NCBI RefSeq assembly: GCF_900313065.1
Contig: NZ_OMPU01000006.1
Span: 171,852-235,851 of the forward strand
DNA from: Kiloniella sp. EL199
GTDB taxonomy: Bacteria; Pseudomonadota; Alphaproteobacteria; Kiloniellales; Kiloniellaceae
Direction of reading: 5' to 3'
Length of the DNA stretch: 64,000 nucleotides
The translations under genes were made by a program, and so were the position numbers. The first letter of the stretch is position 1. Every line of letters begins with the position of its first letter. Under the pieces are notes generated by a model. It did not search any database, was not told where the DNA came from, and worked only from the letters and a program-made list of their open reading frames with translations. This document shows positions 26,510 through 35,260 of the stretch, one piece after another.

Positions 26510-26866
26510 ATGACTTATGTCGTTGCGGATAATTGTATTAAATGCAAGTACATGGATTGTGTTGAAGTTTGCCCTGTAGATTGTTTCTACGAAGGGGAAA
26601 ACACGCTTGTTATTCATCCGGATGAATGTATTGATTGTGGTGTTTGCGAACCGGAATGTCCTGCGGAAGCGATCTTGCCTGACACAGATCCGGAAGCTGA
26701 AAAGTGGTTGGAGATGAACACTAAGTATGCTGAGATCTGGCCAAATATTACAGAGCAGGGGCAACCACCTGCTGATGCTGATGAATTCAATGGAGTTCCC
26801 GGGAAATATGAAAAGTTTTTCAGTCCTAACCCCGGTGGGCAGGAAGCAGAGAAAAAAGCTGGCTAA
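26510..26866 (+). CDS. fdxA: 7Fe ferredoxin FdxA
   Basis: This 118-residue ferredoxin carries one 3Fe-4S and one 4Fe-4S cluster. The N-terminus [20 protein letters not shown] has the spacing typical of Azotobacter FdI-type proteins, and the second motif is [12 protein letters not shown]. The C-terminal extension with [17 protein letters not shown] is standard for FdxA. At the end of the cys operon it is a good candidate electron donor to the sulfite reductase, though FdxA proteins are often encoded elsewhere with general roles. A rho-independent terminator follows. Confidence 0.94.
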   Translation: MTYVVADNCIKCKYMDCVEVCPVDCFYEGENTLVIHPDECIDCGVCEPECPAEAILPDTDPEAEKWLEMNTKYAEIWPNITEQGQPPADADEFNGVPGKYEKFFSPNPGGQEAEKKAG

Positions 26867-26886
26867 GGGTAGCAGTGATACTTTTG

Positions 26887-26919
26887 AAAGGACATCCCCA
26901 TTCGGGTGTCCTTTTTTTA
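26887..26919 (+). terminator. Rho-independent terminator of the sulfur operon
   Basis: AAAGGACATCC pairs (one G-U) with GGGTGTCC across a short loop, followed by seven T at 26912-26918. Confidence 0.85.
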
Positions 26920-27051
26920 TTTCTGCTAAAGGATAAACAGGGGATGAAATAAAGCATTATCGTTTCCTTTACCATTCTGGGATATCAAAGAGAAGATAGC
27001 CGTACGAACTGTGTGGTTTCCCTGTCATGTTGAGGCCACGGAACTGTTGAT

Positions 27052-27363
27052 ATGCCAAGTACTGTAAAGACAATTTCTATTCCCCTGATTCTGGCGGGAA
27101 CACTATGGGCGGGACCCGTTTTTGCTGAATGTGTAAAGCCGAACTATGATCCACCTAAGTGTACAAACCAATACATAGAAATTCAGTTTTTAGATGCTAA
27201 AGATTTCGAGAGCTGTAAGAAGGAAGTGACCTACTTTCTTGAGAATTTGGATATTTGGTCAAAATGTATCGCTGATGAAGCGCGTTTAAAAGGTGATCAG
27301 GCTATTAAGCTGTTTAATTGCAAAGTAAATGGAACCGTTAATTGCCTAGAGACTTCCGGTTAG
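27052..27363 (+). CDS. Small secreted cysteine-rich protein, unknown function
   Basis: I do not recognise this 103-residue protein. Residues 1-25 form a Sec signal peptide (MPSTVKTISIPLILAG, cleavage likely after GPVFA). The mature 78 residues contain six cysteines (in CVKP, KCTN, SCKK, KCIA, NCKV, NCLE), an even number consistent with three disulfides in the periplasm or outside. The middle is mixed charged helix-like sequence. The gene lies alone between the fdxA terminator and hrpB. The ribosome site is weak. Coding is supported by the signal peptide and sensible composition. Confidence 0.65.
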   Translation: MPSTVKTISIPLILAGTLWAGPVFAECVKPNYDPPKCTNQYIEIQFLDAKDFESCKKEVTYFLENLDIWSKCIADEARLKGDQAIKLFNCKVNGTVNCLETSG

Positions 27364-27432
27364 GGTCGTCGCATGGTTCTTTTCTTGTCTAAATTCTAGA
27401 TATCCCAGAGTTAGTAATGGTATAAGCCTGAT

Positions 27433-29949
27433 ATGATTGGCTTACCTATAGATTCCGTTCTTCCTCAAATCGCTCAAACGCTTGCAGAAAACCCTTCGCT
27501 TGTGCTTCAGGCTCCTCCCGGTGCTGGTAAGACAACGGGCGTACCTCTGCATCTTCTTCGGTCAGATTGGCTTGGCGATAATAAAATAATCATGCTTGAG
27601 CCAAGGCGACTGGCTGCGAGAACGGCTGCTATACGAATGGCCGAGCTGTTGGGTGAAAACCTGGGGGAAACGGTTGGCTATCGTATCCGTTTGGAAAAGA
27701 AGGTTAGTGCCCGAACCAAAATCGAGGTTGTCACTGAGGGGATTTTGACCCGAATGCTGCAGAAGGATCCCGAATTATCCGGTGTGGGATTGGTTATCTT
27801 TGATGAATTTCACGAGCGCAGTTTGCAGGCAGACCTGGGGCTTGCGCTTTGTCTGGAGGTTCAGTCTGCACTTCGGGATGATCTCAGGCTTTTGGTTATG
27901 TCAGCTACTTTGGATGGTCAGGCTGTTTCTCATCTAATGGGTGATGCCCCTGTCGTGACCAGTGAGGGGCGAAGCTTCCCGGTTGATATAAAATACGGGC
28001 GAGAAACGGAACGCCGGAATATTTCATTTGATATGGCGGATAAAATAGCCGATGTCCTTCACAAAGAGCAGGGGAGTATTCTTGCGTTTCTGCCTGGCGT
28101 TGGGGAAATCAAGCGGGTTGAAAGTCTCTTAAAGGCAAAGCAAGGGATGGCAGGTGTTGAAGTCTATCCTCTCTATGGCGATTTGCCCATGGCGAAACAA
28201 CGAAAAGCCATTGAACCTGTCGGGAATGGAAACCGTAAAGTTGTTTTGGCGACCTCTATTGCAGAGACAAGCTTAACCATTGATGGCATTCGAATAATTG
28301 TTGATTGTGGTTTTCGTCGCAGTCCCCGATTTGATCCTTCATCTGGTTTAACAAGACTGGAAACCATTCGTGTTTCAAAGGCATCAGCAGATCAAAGAGC
28401 TGGTCGTGCTGGCCGATTGGAACCGGGTATTTGTTATCGTTTATGGCCTGAATCTCAAAGCGGGGCTTTGTCATTACAAGACAGACCAGAAATCCAAGAA
28501 GCAGATCTTTGTTCCCTTGTTCTTGAGCTTTTGAATTGGGGGGCGACTGATCCTGAAGAGTTAAGCTGGTGCACGGTTCCTCCCAAATCATCCTGGAAAC
28601 AGGCAATGGAGTTGCTAAGATCCTTAGGTGCTATTGATCATAGTGATCATATCACGGATCATGGTAAAAAGATGTCTAGGCTTCCGGTTCACCCCAGGCT
28701 TGCTCATATGCTTGTTACAGGCAAGGAAGAGGGCGCTGGGTGGGTTGCCTGTCTTATTGCAGCGTTATTAACCGAAAGAGATGTTTTACAACAGGGGGCG
28801 AATAAAACGCCGACCGATCTTTTGGTGCGTATTGGTGCTTTTGCGGCAAATAGAGATGATAAAGGGTTCCTGTTTGATTCCTACCGAGTGAAGCAGGTTA
28901 AACGCACAGCAGAACAATATGCCAGAGCTTTGGGTGTCAATCCTGATAAAGAGTTCGGCATGGACTGTGCTGGCGGACTTGTATCCCTTGCCTATCCTGA
29001 TCGTATTGGAAAGTTGCGTAAAAATACTGTGGGACGTTTTAAGCTCTCTGGAGGAAAGGGGGCAGAGCTGGATGAGCTTGATCCTTTGGCATCAAAACCT
29101 TACCTCGTTATGACAAATATAGGTGGTACGGGGGCTTCTGCCCGCGTTTATCAGGCAATTGAGGTGTCGGAAAATCAAATTCGCAAATTTCATGCTGAAA
29201 GCATCGTGCCCGAAGACCGAGTACGACTTGATGACTTAAAGGGAATTTTTCTGGGGGAGAAGGTTGAACGTATCGGCGAAGTTATTCTAAAGGCAACACG
29301 TGTTAAAGAACCTGATCAGGAGGCGATCAAGCAGGAGATCCTCAATTTAGTGAGGGGTAAAGGCTTGGCGATCCTTAAGCCAGACTCTGACCTTGAGCAC
29401 TTGTGTCGTCGGGTTATTTCTGCTGGTGTATTGGCAAAGAAGGTCGATTGGCCTGATTTTTCTGAAGCCGGACTAATTTCTATTCTCGAGGCATGGTTGC
29501 GGCCTTATCTTGATGATGTTTCGACGCTCAAGTCATTACAAGCCTTGAATCTTAAAAGTATTCTGCTTTCATCTCTGGATTGGGACAAGCGACAGTTTCT
29601 GGATAATAATTTCCCAGACCGGATCGGGCTTCCAACTGGGAATACAGCAAGGATTAGCTACGATGATCCTCAAATACCTACTCTTGAGGTTCGGCTTCAG
29701 GAACTTTTTGGATTATCGGTGACACCGTCGATTTTTGAAGGGCGTGTTCCTTTGCGTCTTCATTTGTTATCGCCCGCAAGGCGTCCACTGCAAGTTACAA
29801 GTGATTTGGCTGGTTTTTGGGCCAATACCTACCATGATGTAAAAAAGGATATGAAGGGGCGATATCCCCGTCATTATTGGCCTGATGATCCCTTGATAGC
29901 TGAGCCAACTGCCAAAACGAAAAAGAATATGAGTAAGGTAAGGCGTTAA
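27433..29949 (+). CDS. hrpB: ATP-dependent helicase HrpB
   Basis: This DEAH-type superfamily 2 helicase has 838 residues. Motif I is QAPPGAGKTTGVPL near residue 26, motif II FDEFHERSL near 122, motif III MSATLDG near 155, motif V/VI region ATSIAETSLTIDGI near 275 and QRAGRAGRLEPG near 322. The HA2-like and HrpB C-terminal domains follow (ending PRHYWPDDPLIAEPT). HrpB is widespread in proteobacteria; its RNA target is not established and it is usually dispensable. It has no operon partner here; the next gene starts 118 bases later. Confidence 0.94.
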   Translation: MIGLPIDSVLPQIAQTLAENPSLVLQAPPGAGKTTGVPLHLLRSDWLGDNKIIMLEPRRLAARTAAIRMAELLGENLGETVGYRIRLEKKVSARTKIEVVTEGILTRMLQKDPELSGVGLVIFDEFHERSLQADLGLALCLEVQSALRDDLRLLVMSATLDGQAVSHLMGDAPVVTSEGRSFPVDIKYGRETERRNISFDMADKIADVLHKEQGSILAFLPGVGEIKRVESLLKAKQGMAGVEVYPLYGDLPMAKQRKAIEPVGNGNRKVVLATSIAETSLTIDGIRIIVDCGFRRSPRFDPSSGLTRLETIRVSKASADQRAGRAGRLEPGICYRLWPESQSGALSLQDRPEIQEADLCSLVLELLNWGATDPEELSWCTVPPKSSWKQAMELLRSLGAIDHSDHITDHGKKMSRLPVHPRLAHMLVTGKEEGAGWVACLIAALLTERDVLQQGANKTPTDLLVRIGAFAANRDDKGFLFDSYRVKQVKRTAEQYARALGVNPDKEFGMDCAGGLVSLAYPDRIGKLRKNTVGRFKLSGGKGAELDELDPLASKPYLVMTNIGGTGASARVYQAIEVSENQIRKFHAESIVPEDRVRLDDLKGIFLGEKVERIGEVILKATRVKEPDQEAIKQEILNLVRGKGLAILKPDSDLEHLCRRVISAGVLAKKVDWPDFSEAGLISILEAWLRPYLDDVSTLKSLQALNLKSILLSSLDWDKRQFLDNNFPDRIGLPTGNTARISYDDPQIPTLEVRLQELFGLSVTPSIFEGRVPLRLHLLSPARRPLQVTSDLAGFWANTYHDVKKDMKGRYPRHYWPDDPLIAEPTAKTKKNMSKVRR

Positions 29950-29999
29950 GGGGAAATGAAGTATTGGGTAAGAAGGCCGCAGAATAGAAGATTTTGCGG

Positions 30000-30020
30000 T
30001 TCAAAAATTTGATTTTTGAA
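30000..30020. promoter_or_regulatory. AT-rich palindrome upstream of the DeoR-type regulator
   Basis: TTCAAAAAT-TTG-ATTTTTGAA is a perfect 9-base inverted repeat 48 bases before the regulator start. It could be a hrpB 3' hairpin (no T-run) or an operator for the regulator itself. The assignment is open. Confidence 0.4.
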
Positions 30021-30067
30021 GGGAATTACCCTATCTGTTAGGTAGTTGAGAGAGGGTAAACAGTTTT

Positions 30068-30829
30068 ATGCATTCAACAACAAGACAAAAAGAGATCTTG
30101 AAGGCCGTTCGACACAAGGGGCTTTGCACAATCCTTGAGTTGGCTGATCAATTTTCAGTTTCTGATGAGACTATTAGACGAGATGTTAAACCGATGGTTA
30201 GTGCCGGACTTGTTGAAAAAGTGCATGGCGGCATTATTGTACCCGACGAAGGGCATGAACCACCTTTTCAGTACAGGATGGTCGAAAACCACGAAGCCAA
30301 ACAACGCATTGGTTTTGAGCTTTCCAAAATCATTCAGAGTGGTGATTCATTAATTCTGGATACAGGAAGTACAACTGCGATTGCGGCGCATGCATTGCAA
30401 GAACATTCAAATCTGCTTGTTGTTACCAATTCTGTGGAAACGGCCAGAGCGCTGGCTACCCGCAATGCGAACAGGGTCTATATTGCCGGGGGCGAATTAC
30501 GCGCCGACGATGCCGCAGCCTTTGGGCCTTCGGCCATTGCTTTTATTAAGCAGTTTGATGTGAAGTATGCTGTTTTGTCTCTGGGTGGATTGGATCCGGT
30601 TAAGGGGTTGATGGTTGATCATCTGGAAGAGGCCGAGTTTTCGCGCACGGTGATGGAGCAAGCTCAAAAGACAATTGTTGTGGTCGATCAGAGCAAGTTT
30701 AATCGATCCCGTCTAGTTAAGGTTGCGCCGTTAAAGGTTATCGATGTCCTGATCACTGATGGAGAACCTGATCCGGAATTGACTGCTTGCTTGCGAGAGG
30801 CCGAGGTCGAAGTTATTGTAACTCGGTAA
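30068..30829 (+). CDS. DeoR/GlpR-family transcriptional regulator
   Basis: The protein has 253 residues. An N-terminal DeoR winged helix spans about residues 5-60 (RQKEILKAVRHKG, FSVSDETIRRDVKPM, VEKVHGGI). The DeoR sensor domain follows, with ILDTGSTTAIAAHAL near 98 and VTNSVETARAL near 121, which normally binds a phosphorylated metabolite. A sugar- or polyol-phosphate effector is family knowledge. Here the adjacent genes encode a betaine-type transporter and a choline-kinase-like enzyme, so a phosphorylated choline-like compound is an attractive but unproven ligand. It is separated from the transporter genes by a weak terminator and a 281-base gap. Confidence 0.87.
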   Translation: MHSTTRQKEILKAVRHKGLCTILELADQFSVSDETIRRDVKPMVSAGLVEKVHGGIIVPDEGHEPPFQYRMVENHEAKQRIGFELSKIIQSGDSLILDTGSTTAIAAHALQEHSNLLVVTNSVETARALATRNANRVYIAGGELRADDAAAFGPSAIAFIKQFDVKYAVLSLGGLDPVKGLMVDHLEEAEFSRTVMEQAQKTIVVVDQSKFNRSRLVKVAPLKVIDVLITDGEPDPELTACLREAEVEVIVTR

Positions 30830-30894
30830 TGAGGCTAAATAGTATCTGAGCGGAAGTGTTCAGGTTATTTAAGGAAATTATCAATTTTATATTT

Positions 30895-30929
30895 AAAGGC
30901 GGCTTGGATTTTTTCGAGTGGCCTTTTTT
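30895..30929 (+). terminator. Probable terminator after the DeoR-type regulator
   Basis: AAAGGC (30895-30900) pairs with GCCTTT (30921-30926), with additional inner CTTG/CGAG pairing, and the stem runs into a T tract. The loop is T-rich and the stem interrupted, so strength is moderate. Confidence 0.55.
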
Positions 30930-31028
30930 GTATGACGTTGATTCAGCCGCTTAAAATCCACAAGAGAGCCTACAAGAACGAATGTTCCTACTCGTGATGT
31001 TGTTTTTGTGTTGACTTTTGATGATATA

Positions 31029-31065
31029 TGTTGATATTTTTGGATATTAAAAATCTTGATACATA
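31029..31065. promoter_or_regulatory. Nested AT-rich inverted repeat before the transporter operon
   Basis: ATGT...ATTTTT (31029 onward) and AAAAAT...ACAT (ending 31065) are nested inverted elements with TTGAT repeated in both halves, 46 bases upstream of the binding-protein start. It is a candidate operator for the DeoR-type regulator encoded upstream. Weak evidence. Confidence 0.3.
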
Positions 31066-31110
31066 AAAATCAATAAAAAAGAACTCGCAATCCTTACAGG
31101 GAGTAGGTTT

Positions 31111-32067
31111 ATGATTAAAACATCACGGTTTGCATTGGCTTTATTGGGAAGTCTGGCGCTATCAAACATGGCAACAACAGCTTCTTTTGCTGATGTTGAG
31201 TCAAATGACCCTATTAAACTGACATTGCATGATTGGACGGGGCAGCTCCTGACCACCAAAATCATGGGGTCGGTGCTTCAAAAAGCTGGTTATAATATTG
31301 AATATGTTCAGGCTGATTATATCGCGCAGTTTGCAGGCCTTAAAGAAGGCGATCTTCATGTGGCCATGGAGATATGGGAAACGACCGGTCGCGAGGCGAT
31401 GGACGATGCTGTTGGAACAGGTAAAGTCGAAAACCTGGGTGAAACAGGTATGCAGGCTATCGAAGAGTGGTGGTATCCTTCATATATGAAAGAAGTATGT
31501 CCCGGTCTGCCGAATTGGGAAGCTTTGAATGAATGTGCAGAAGCTTTCGCGACACCTGAAACGGCACCCAAAGGACGTTATCTCGGTGCGCCGGTGACGT
31601 GGGGCGGCTTTGATGACGAGCGTGTTGAAGCTCTCGAAATGGACTTTGAAGTTATTCATGCGGGGACTGATGCAGCACTTTTTGCTGAACTTGAATCTGC
31701 TTATCAAAGAAAAGCACCTGTTTTGTTGTGGGTTTATGCCCCTCACTGGGCGCCTGCAAAATTTGACGGTGAATGGGTTGAGTTCCCTAAATATACTGCG
31801 GAATGTTATAGTGATCCGTCCTGGGGGTCTAACGAAGATGCTGCTTATGACTGTGGCAAGCCAACGGGGCCAATTTGGAAAGTTGCATGGTCTGGCGTGA
31901 AGGATAAATGGCCTGGTGCCCATAAAGCAATTGAAAACTTTAACATTTCAAATGATGAAATGTCACAGATGATTATTGAGGTCGACCTTGATGGTAAAGA
32001 TATGGATGCTGTCGTGAGTAGCTGGGTTGATGCAAATAAAGATCGTTGGGCATCTTGGGTTAAGTAA
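31111..32067 (+). CDS. Betaine-type ABC transporter substrate-binding protein (OpuAC/ProX family)
   Basis: A 318-residue periplasmic binding protein. The signal peptide runs from MIKTSRFALALLG to a likely cleavage at ASFA near residue 28. The mature part has the glycine-betaine-binding family pattern: LTLHDWTGQLLTTKIMGSVL, GDLHVAMEIWETTG, and tryptophans in IEEWWYPSY, WVYAPHWAP and WGS that could form the aromatic cage for a quaternary or methylated amine. GGGAG precedes the ATG. It heads an operon with ATPase and permease. Betaine, proline betaine, choline or a related compound are all possible ligands. Confidence 0.88.
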   Translation: MIKTSRFALALLGSLALSNMATTASFADVESNDPIKLTLHDWTGQLLTTKIMGSVLQKAGYNIEYVQADYIAQFAGLKEGDLHVAMEIWETTGREAMDDAVGTGKVENLGETGMQAIEEWWYPSYMKEVCPGLPNWEALNECAEAFATPETAPKGRYLGAPVTWGGFDDERVEALEMDFEVIHAGTDAALFAELESAYQRKAPVLLWVYAPHWAPAKFDGEWVEFPKYTAECYSDPSWGSNEDAAYDCGKPTGPIWKVAWSGVKDKWPGAHKAIENFNISNDEMSQMIIEVDLDGKDMDAVVSSWVDANKDRWASWVK

Positions 32068-32078
32068 GGTGTCAATTG

Positions 32079-32123
32079 CTTGGGGTGAGTAGGTGGTTCT
32101 TTCCTGCACCTCTCTACCCTGAG
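32079..32123 (+). repeat. Imperfect hairpin between binding-protein and ATPase genes
   Basis: CTTGGGGTGAGTAGGTG (32079-32095) is partly complementary to CACCTCTCTACCCTGAG (32107-32123), giving a long interrupted stem just after the binding-protein stop. Hairpins at this position often protect the abundant binding-protein message and reduce downstream expression. Confidence 0.5.
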
Positions 32124-32202
32124 TAATCTTTAACAGTTTAGTCTGTAAACTTGCGATCTTAATATCAGAACGTGAAACTATTTAAGTGTAGGTCCTGTGG
32201 GT

Positions 32203-33234
32203 ATGAACTCGTCAGTTAAATTGTCGTGCCGTGGTGTCTGGAAGATTTTTGGCCCCGACGCAAAGAACTTTCTCGCCAAACATAATCATAAGCCGAAATC
32301 CCGTGATTTGAAGGCAGCCAATCTTGTTGGTGGCGCTCGGGATGTGAATATAGATATTCACTCTGGTGAAATTTTTGTCATTATGGGCTTGTCAGGATCT
32401 GGTAAATCGACACTTGTGCGATGTCTGTCCCGTCTGATTGAGCCGACAGATGGTGAGATACTGTTCGACGGTCAGGATCTATTGAAAGCCAGCGATGATG
32501 AGATGATTGAGATCCGTCGCCATAAGATGGGGATGGTGTTTCAACATTTTGCTTTATTACCACATTTGACTGTTTTAGGGAATGTTGCTTTCCCCTTGGA
32601 GGTGCAGGGCGTTTCAAGAGAGAAGCGTGAGAAAATTGCAAAGGAAATTATTGAGCTCGTTGGCTTATCCGGGCGGGAAGGTTATTATCCGCGAGAGCTT
32701 TCTGGTGGGCAACAGCAACGTGTCGGTATTGCTCGCTCTCTGGCCGTGGAACCTGAAATTTGGTTTCTGGATGAGCCTTTTTCCGCGTTGGATCCTCTTA
32801 TTCGCCGGGAAATGCAGGATGAATTTATCCGTCTGCAAAATGTTCTAAAGAAAACGATTGTTTTCATCACCCATGACTTTGATGAAGCTATTCGCCTCGC
32901 CGACAGAATTGCGATTATGAAAGATGGCAAGGTAATACAAATTGGCACGCCTGAGGATTTGGTTATGAACCCGGCGACAGATTATGTTGCTGAATTTACG
33001 CAACATATTCCGCGTGCCAAAGTTCTGACCGCAGGTTTGTTGAAAGATAACTTTGATGCATCAGTCTCCACAGCGGGGTCTGTTTCTCAATATACTGTAA
33101 TTGCTGATATTGCGGATGATATCGAGCAGGCAGATAAACCGTTTACTGTTACATCGGCTGAGGGCACACCTGTCGGGCTCTTGAGCCGGAAAAGAGTTAT
33201 GGATGTTCTTGTGGGGCGCGAGGTATCGTTGTGA
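32203..33234 (+). CDS. Betaine-type ABC transporter ATP-binding protein
   Basis: A 343-residue ATPase of the OpuAA/ProV type. Walker A is [14 protein letters not shown] near residue 65, the ABC signature [15 protein letters not shown] near 165, Walker [15 protein letters not shown] near 186, and the H-loop [10 protein letters not shown] near 222. The C-terminal extension (about 270-343) is the place where ProV/OpuAA carry CBS domains that gate transport by ionic strength; here it is shorter than in E. coli ProV. ATG 32203 has AGGT about 9 bases upstream; GTG 32197 is an alternative. Its TGA overlaps the permease GTG. Confidence 0.92.
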   Translation: MNSSVKLSCRGVWKIFGPDAKNFLAKHNHKPKSRDLKAANLVGGARDVNIDIHSGEIFVIMGLSGSGKSTLVRCLSRLIEPTDGEILFDGQDLLKASDDEMIEIRRHKMGMVFQHFALLPHLTVLGNVAFPLEVQGVSREKREKIAKEIIELVGLSGREGYYPRELSGGQQQRVGIARSLAVEPEIWFLDEPFSALDPLIRREMQDEFIRLQNVLKKTIVFITHDFDEAIRLADRIAIMKDGKVIQIGTPEDLVMNPATDYVAEFTQHIPRAKVLTAGLLKDNFDASVSTAGSVSQYTVIADIADDIEQADKPFTVTSAEGTPVGLLSRKRVMDVLVGREVSL

Positions 33235-35252
33235 TCACCGCAATGAAGAACAGAGTTCTGGATATCCAGCCCTTTAAGTCAGCGAAAATATTTTGGTTAT
33301 TGGCACTGCTTGTCACGGTTTTTTTGTATCTTGAAGGCAAGGGATTATTTCCAAAGTGGATGTTCAAGGTTCCACGCAAATCGCAAATTCCGGTTAAAAA
33401 ATACATCTCAAACTTTATGGACTGGTTGGTAGAAGAGGCGAATTTTGGCTTCTTTACTTTCAAAGAATTAACGCGCGGGATATCAGGTTTACTGGATATT
33501 CCTTTGTCATTTGCCACCAGTCTCTTTTCTACCGGATTTATGGAAGGGCAGGGATCGCAGGCGATCCAAATTCTTCCTCCCTTGTCATGGATTGCTGTGA
33601 TCGCAGCAGTGGTTGCAATGGGGCATTATGCTCGAGATTGGAAGCTTGCGGGGTTTATTGGGGGCTGTTTTCTTTATCTGGCTATTTTTGGTCAGTGGGA
33701 CAGCGCAATGGTTACTTTGGCATCTATCGTCATTGCCGTTCCTTTTGGTGTTGTTGGCGGGTTGTTATTGGCTATAGGCGCCTATCGTTTCCCATGGTTC
33801 GAGAAAACAATCTCGCCTGTTCTGGACCTGATGCAAACAATACCTGTTTTTGCCTATTTGGTCCCTATCCTGTTTTTATTTGGTTTTGGTCCTGTTGCGG
33901 CAATGATTGCGACAATTATTTATGCCATGCCGCCAATGACACGTATTGCCATTATGTCGTTAAGAGGGGTGCCGAGCGAGATTGTTGATTTTGGAAATAT
34001 GGCGGGATGTACTAAGTGCCAGTTAATGTGGAAAGTCCTTGTTCCGTCTGCTGCTCCTGGGCTTATGGTTGGTGTCAATCAAGTAATCATGTTGTCGTTG
34101 AATATGGTGATTATTGCGTCGATGATCGGGGCAGGCGGACTGGGTTATGACGTTCTGTCATCCTTGCGTCGCCTAGACATTGGTGGAGGATTGGAAGCTG
34201 GGGTTGGTATTGTTGTTCTTGCCATCGCTCTGGATCGGTTGAGCCAAGCCTTTGCCACCAGAACTGAGACTGTTCACTTGGACGGACATCTGAATATCGT
34301 CAAACGGCATCCATGGTTTTTATCTGTATCAGTCATTGTTTTGTTAACCCTGGTATTGGGATTGCTTATTCCAGCCGTTCAAAGCTATCCGCAATCTTTG
34401 GAGCTAGGTGTCGGTACATCTCTTGCCGAGCTGGTCGCATGGATTAATGTCAACTTCTTTGATGCTTTGGAAAGTTATAAAACCTTTGTCTTGGTATATT
34501 TCATGGTACCTGTGAAGTTGGTACTCTTGAAGATGCCTTGGGCCTGGACGATCCTTTTGCTCTGTGTCGGTGCTTGGCAGTTAGGGGGCAAGAAATTGTT
34601 TCTTCTGACGCTTCTATTAAGTCTGTTTATTGTCGCTACCGGAATGTGGGAAAAGGCGATGATAACTGTTTATCTCTGTGGTGTGTCAGTGGTTATTGCT
34701 TGTTTGATCGGTATTCCAATAGGAATTGCTGCGGCAGAAAATGATCGTCTGGGACGAATTGTACAGGTGATGATTGACACGCTTCAAACCTTGCCAAGTT
34801 TTGTTTATCTGATTCCTGTGGTCATGCTTTTCCGTGTTGGTGATTTTTCGGCAATGGTTGCTGTAGTTTTCTATGCAATTGCACCTGCTATTCGCTATAC
34901 GATCCACGGAATACAGCAAATCCCATCAGCCTTGATAGAAGCGGGTATAACATCGGGATGCACGCGCCGACAATTGCTCTGGAAGGTTAAGTTACCACTT
35001 GCTCTTCCTGAAATCCTGTTGGGACTTAATCAGACAATAATGCTTGCCCTTTCCATGTTGGTTATCACCGCATTGGTTGGAACGCGAGACTTGGGACAAG
35101 AAGTTTATATCGCGCTGGCCAAGGCAGATACTGGGCGCGGGCTTGTTGCAGGTCTTTCTATTGCCTTCATAGCCATTATTGCGGATCGCATGATTGCCGC
35201 AGGTTCTCGTAAAGCAAAACAACGCCTAGGATTGGGCGGGGAATTGGGATAG
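33231..35252 (+). CDS. Betaine-type ABC transporter permease, two fused permease domains
   Basis: The protein has 673 residues and carries two complete binding-protein-dependent permease domains. The first (about 110-345) has its ATPase-contacting loop at VDFGNMAGCTKCQLMWKVLV. The second (about 420-660) repeats it as IEAGITSGCTRRQLLWKVKL. Each follows DTLQT/DLMQT...P(V/S)F(A/V)YL(V/I)P and LGQEV/LGYDV landmarks. Usual OpuAB/ProW permeases have one domain and work as dimers; here one chain supplies both halves. The GTG start overlaps the ATPase stop (GTGA), with GAGG 8 bases upstream. Multiple hydrophobic helices place it in the inner membrane. Confidence 0.92.
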   Translation: MITAMKNRVLDIQPFKSAKIFWLLALLVTVFLYLEGKGLFPKWMFKVPRKSQIPVKKYISNFMDWLVEEANFGFFTFKELTRGISGLLDIPLSFATSLFSTGFMEGQGSQAIQILPPLSWIAVIAAVVAMGHYARDWKLAGFIGGCFLYLAIFGQWDSAMVTLASIVIAVPFGVVGGLLLAIGAYRFPWFEKTISPVLDLMQTIPVFAYLVPILFLFGFGPVAAMIATIIYAMPPMTRIAIMSLRGVPSEIVDFGNMAGCTKCQLMWKVLVPSAAPGLMVGVNQVIMLSLNMVIIASMIGAGGLGYDVLSSLRRLDIGGGLEAGVGIVVLAIALDRLSQAFATRTETVHLDGHLNIVKRHPWFLSVSVIVLLTLVLGLLIPAVQSYPQSLELGVGTSLAELVAWINVNFFDALESYKTFVLVYFMVPVKLVLLKMPWAWTILLLCVGAWQLGGKKLFLLTLLLSLFIVATGMWEKAMITVYLCGVSVVIACLIGIPIGIAAAENDRLGRIVQVMIDTLQTLPSFVYLIPVVMLFRVGDFSAMVAVVFYAIAPAIRYTIHGIQQIPSALIEAGITSGCTRRQLLWKVKLPLALPEILLGLNQTIMLALSMLVITALVGTRDLGQEVYIALAKADTGRGLVAGLSIAFIAIIADRMIAAGSRKAKQRLGLGGELG

Positions 35253-35260
35253 GAAACCCG

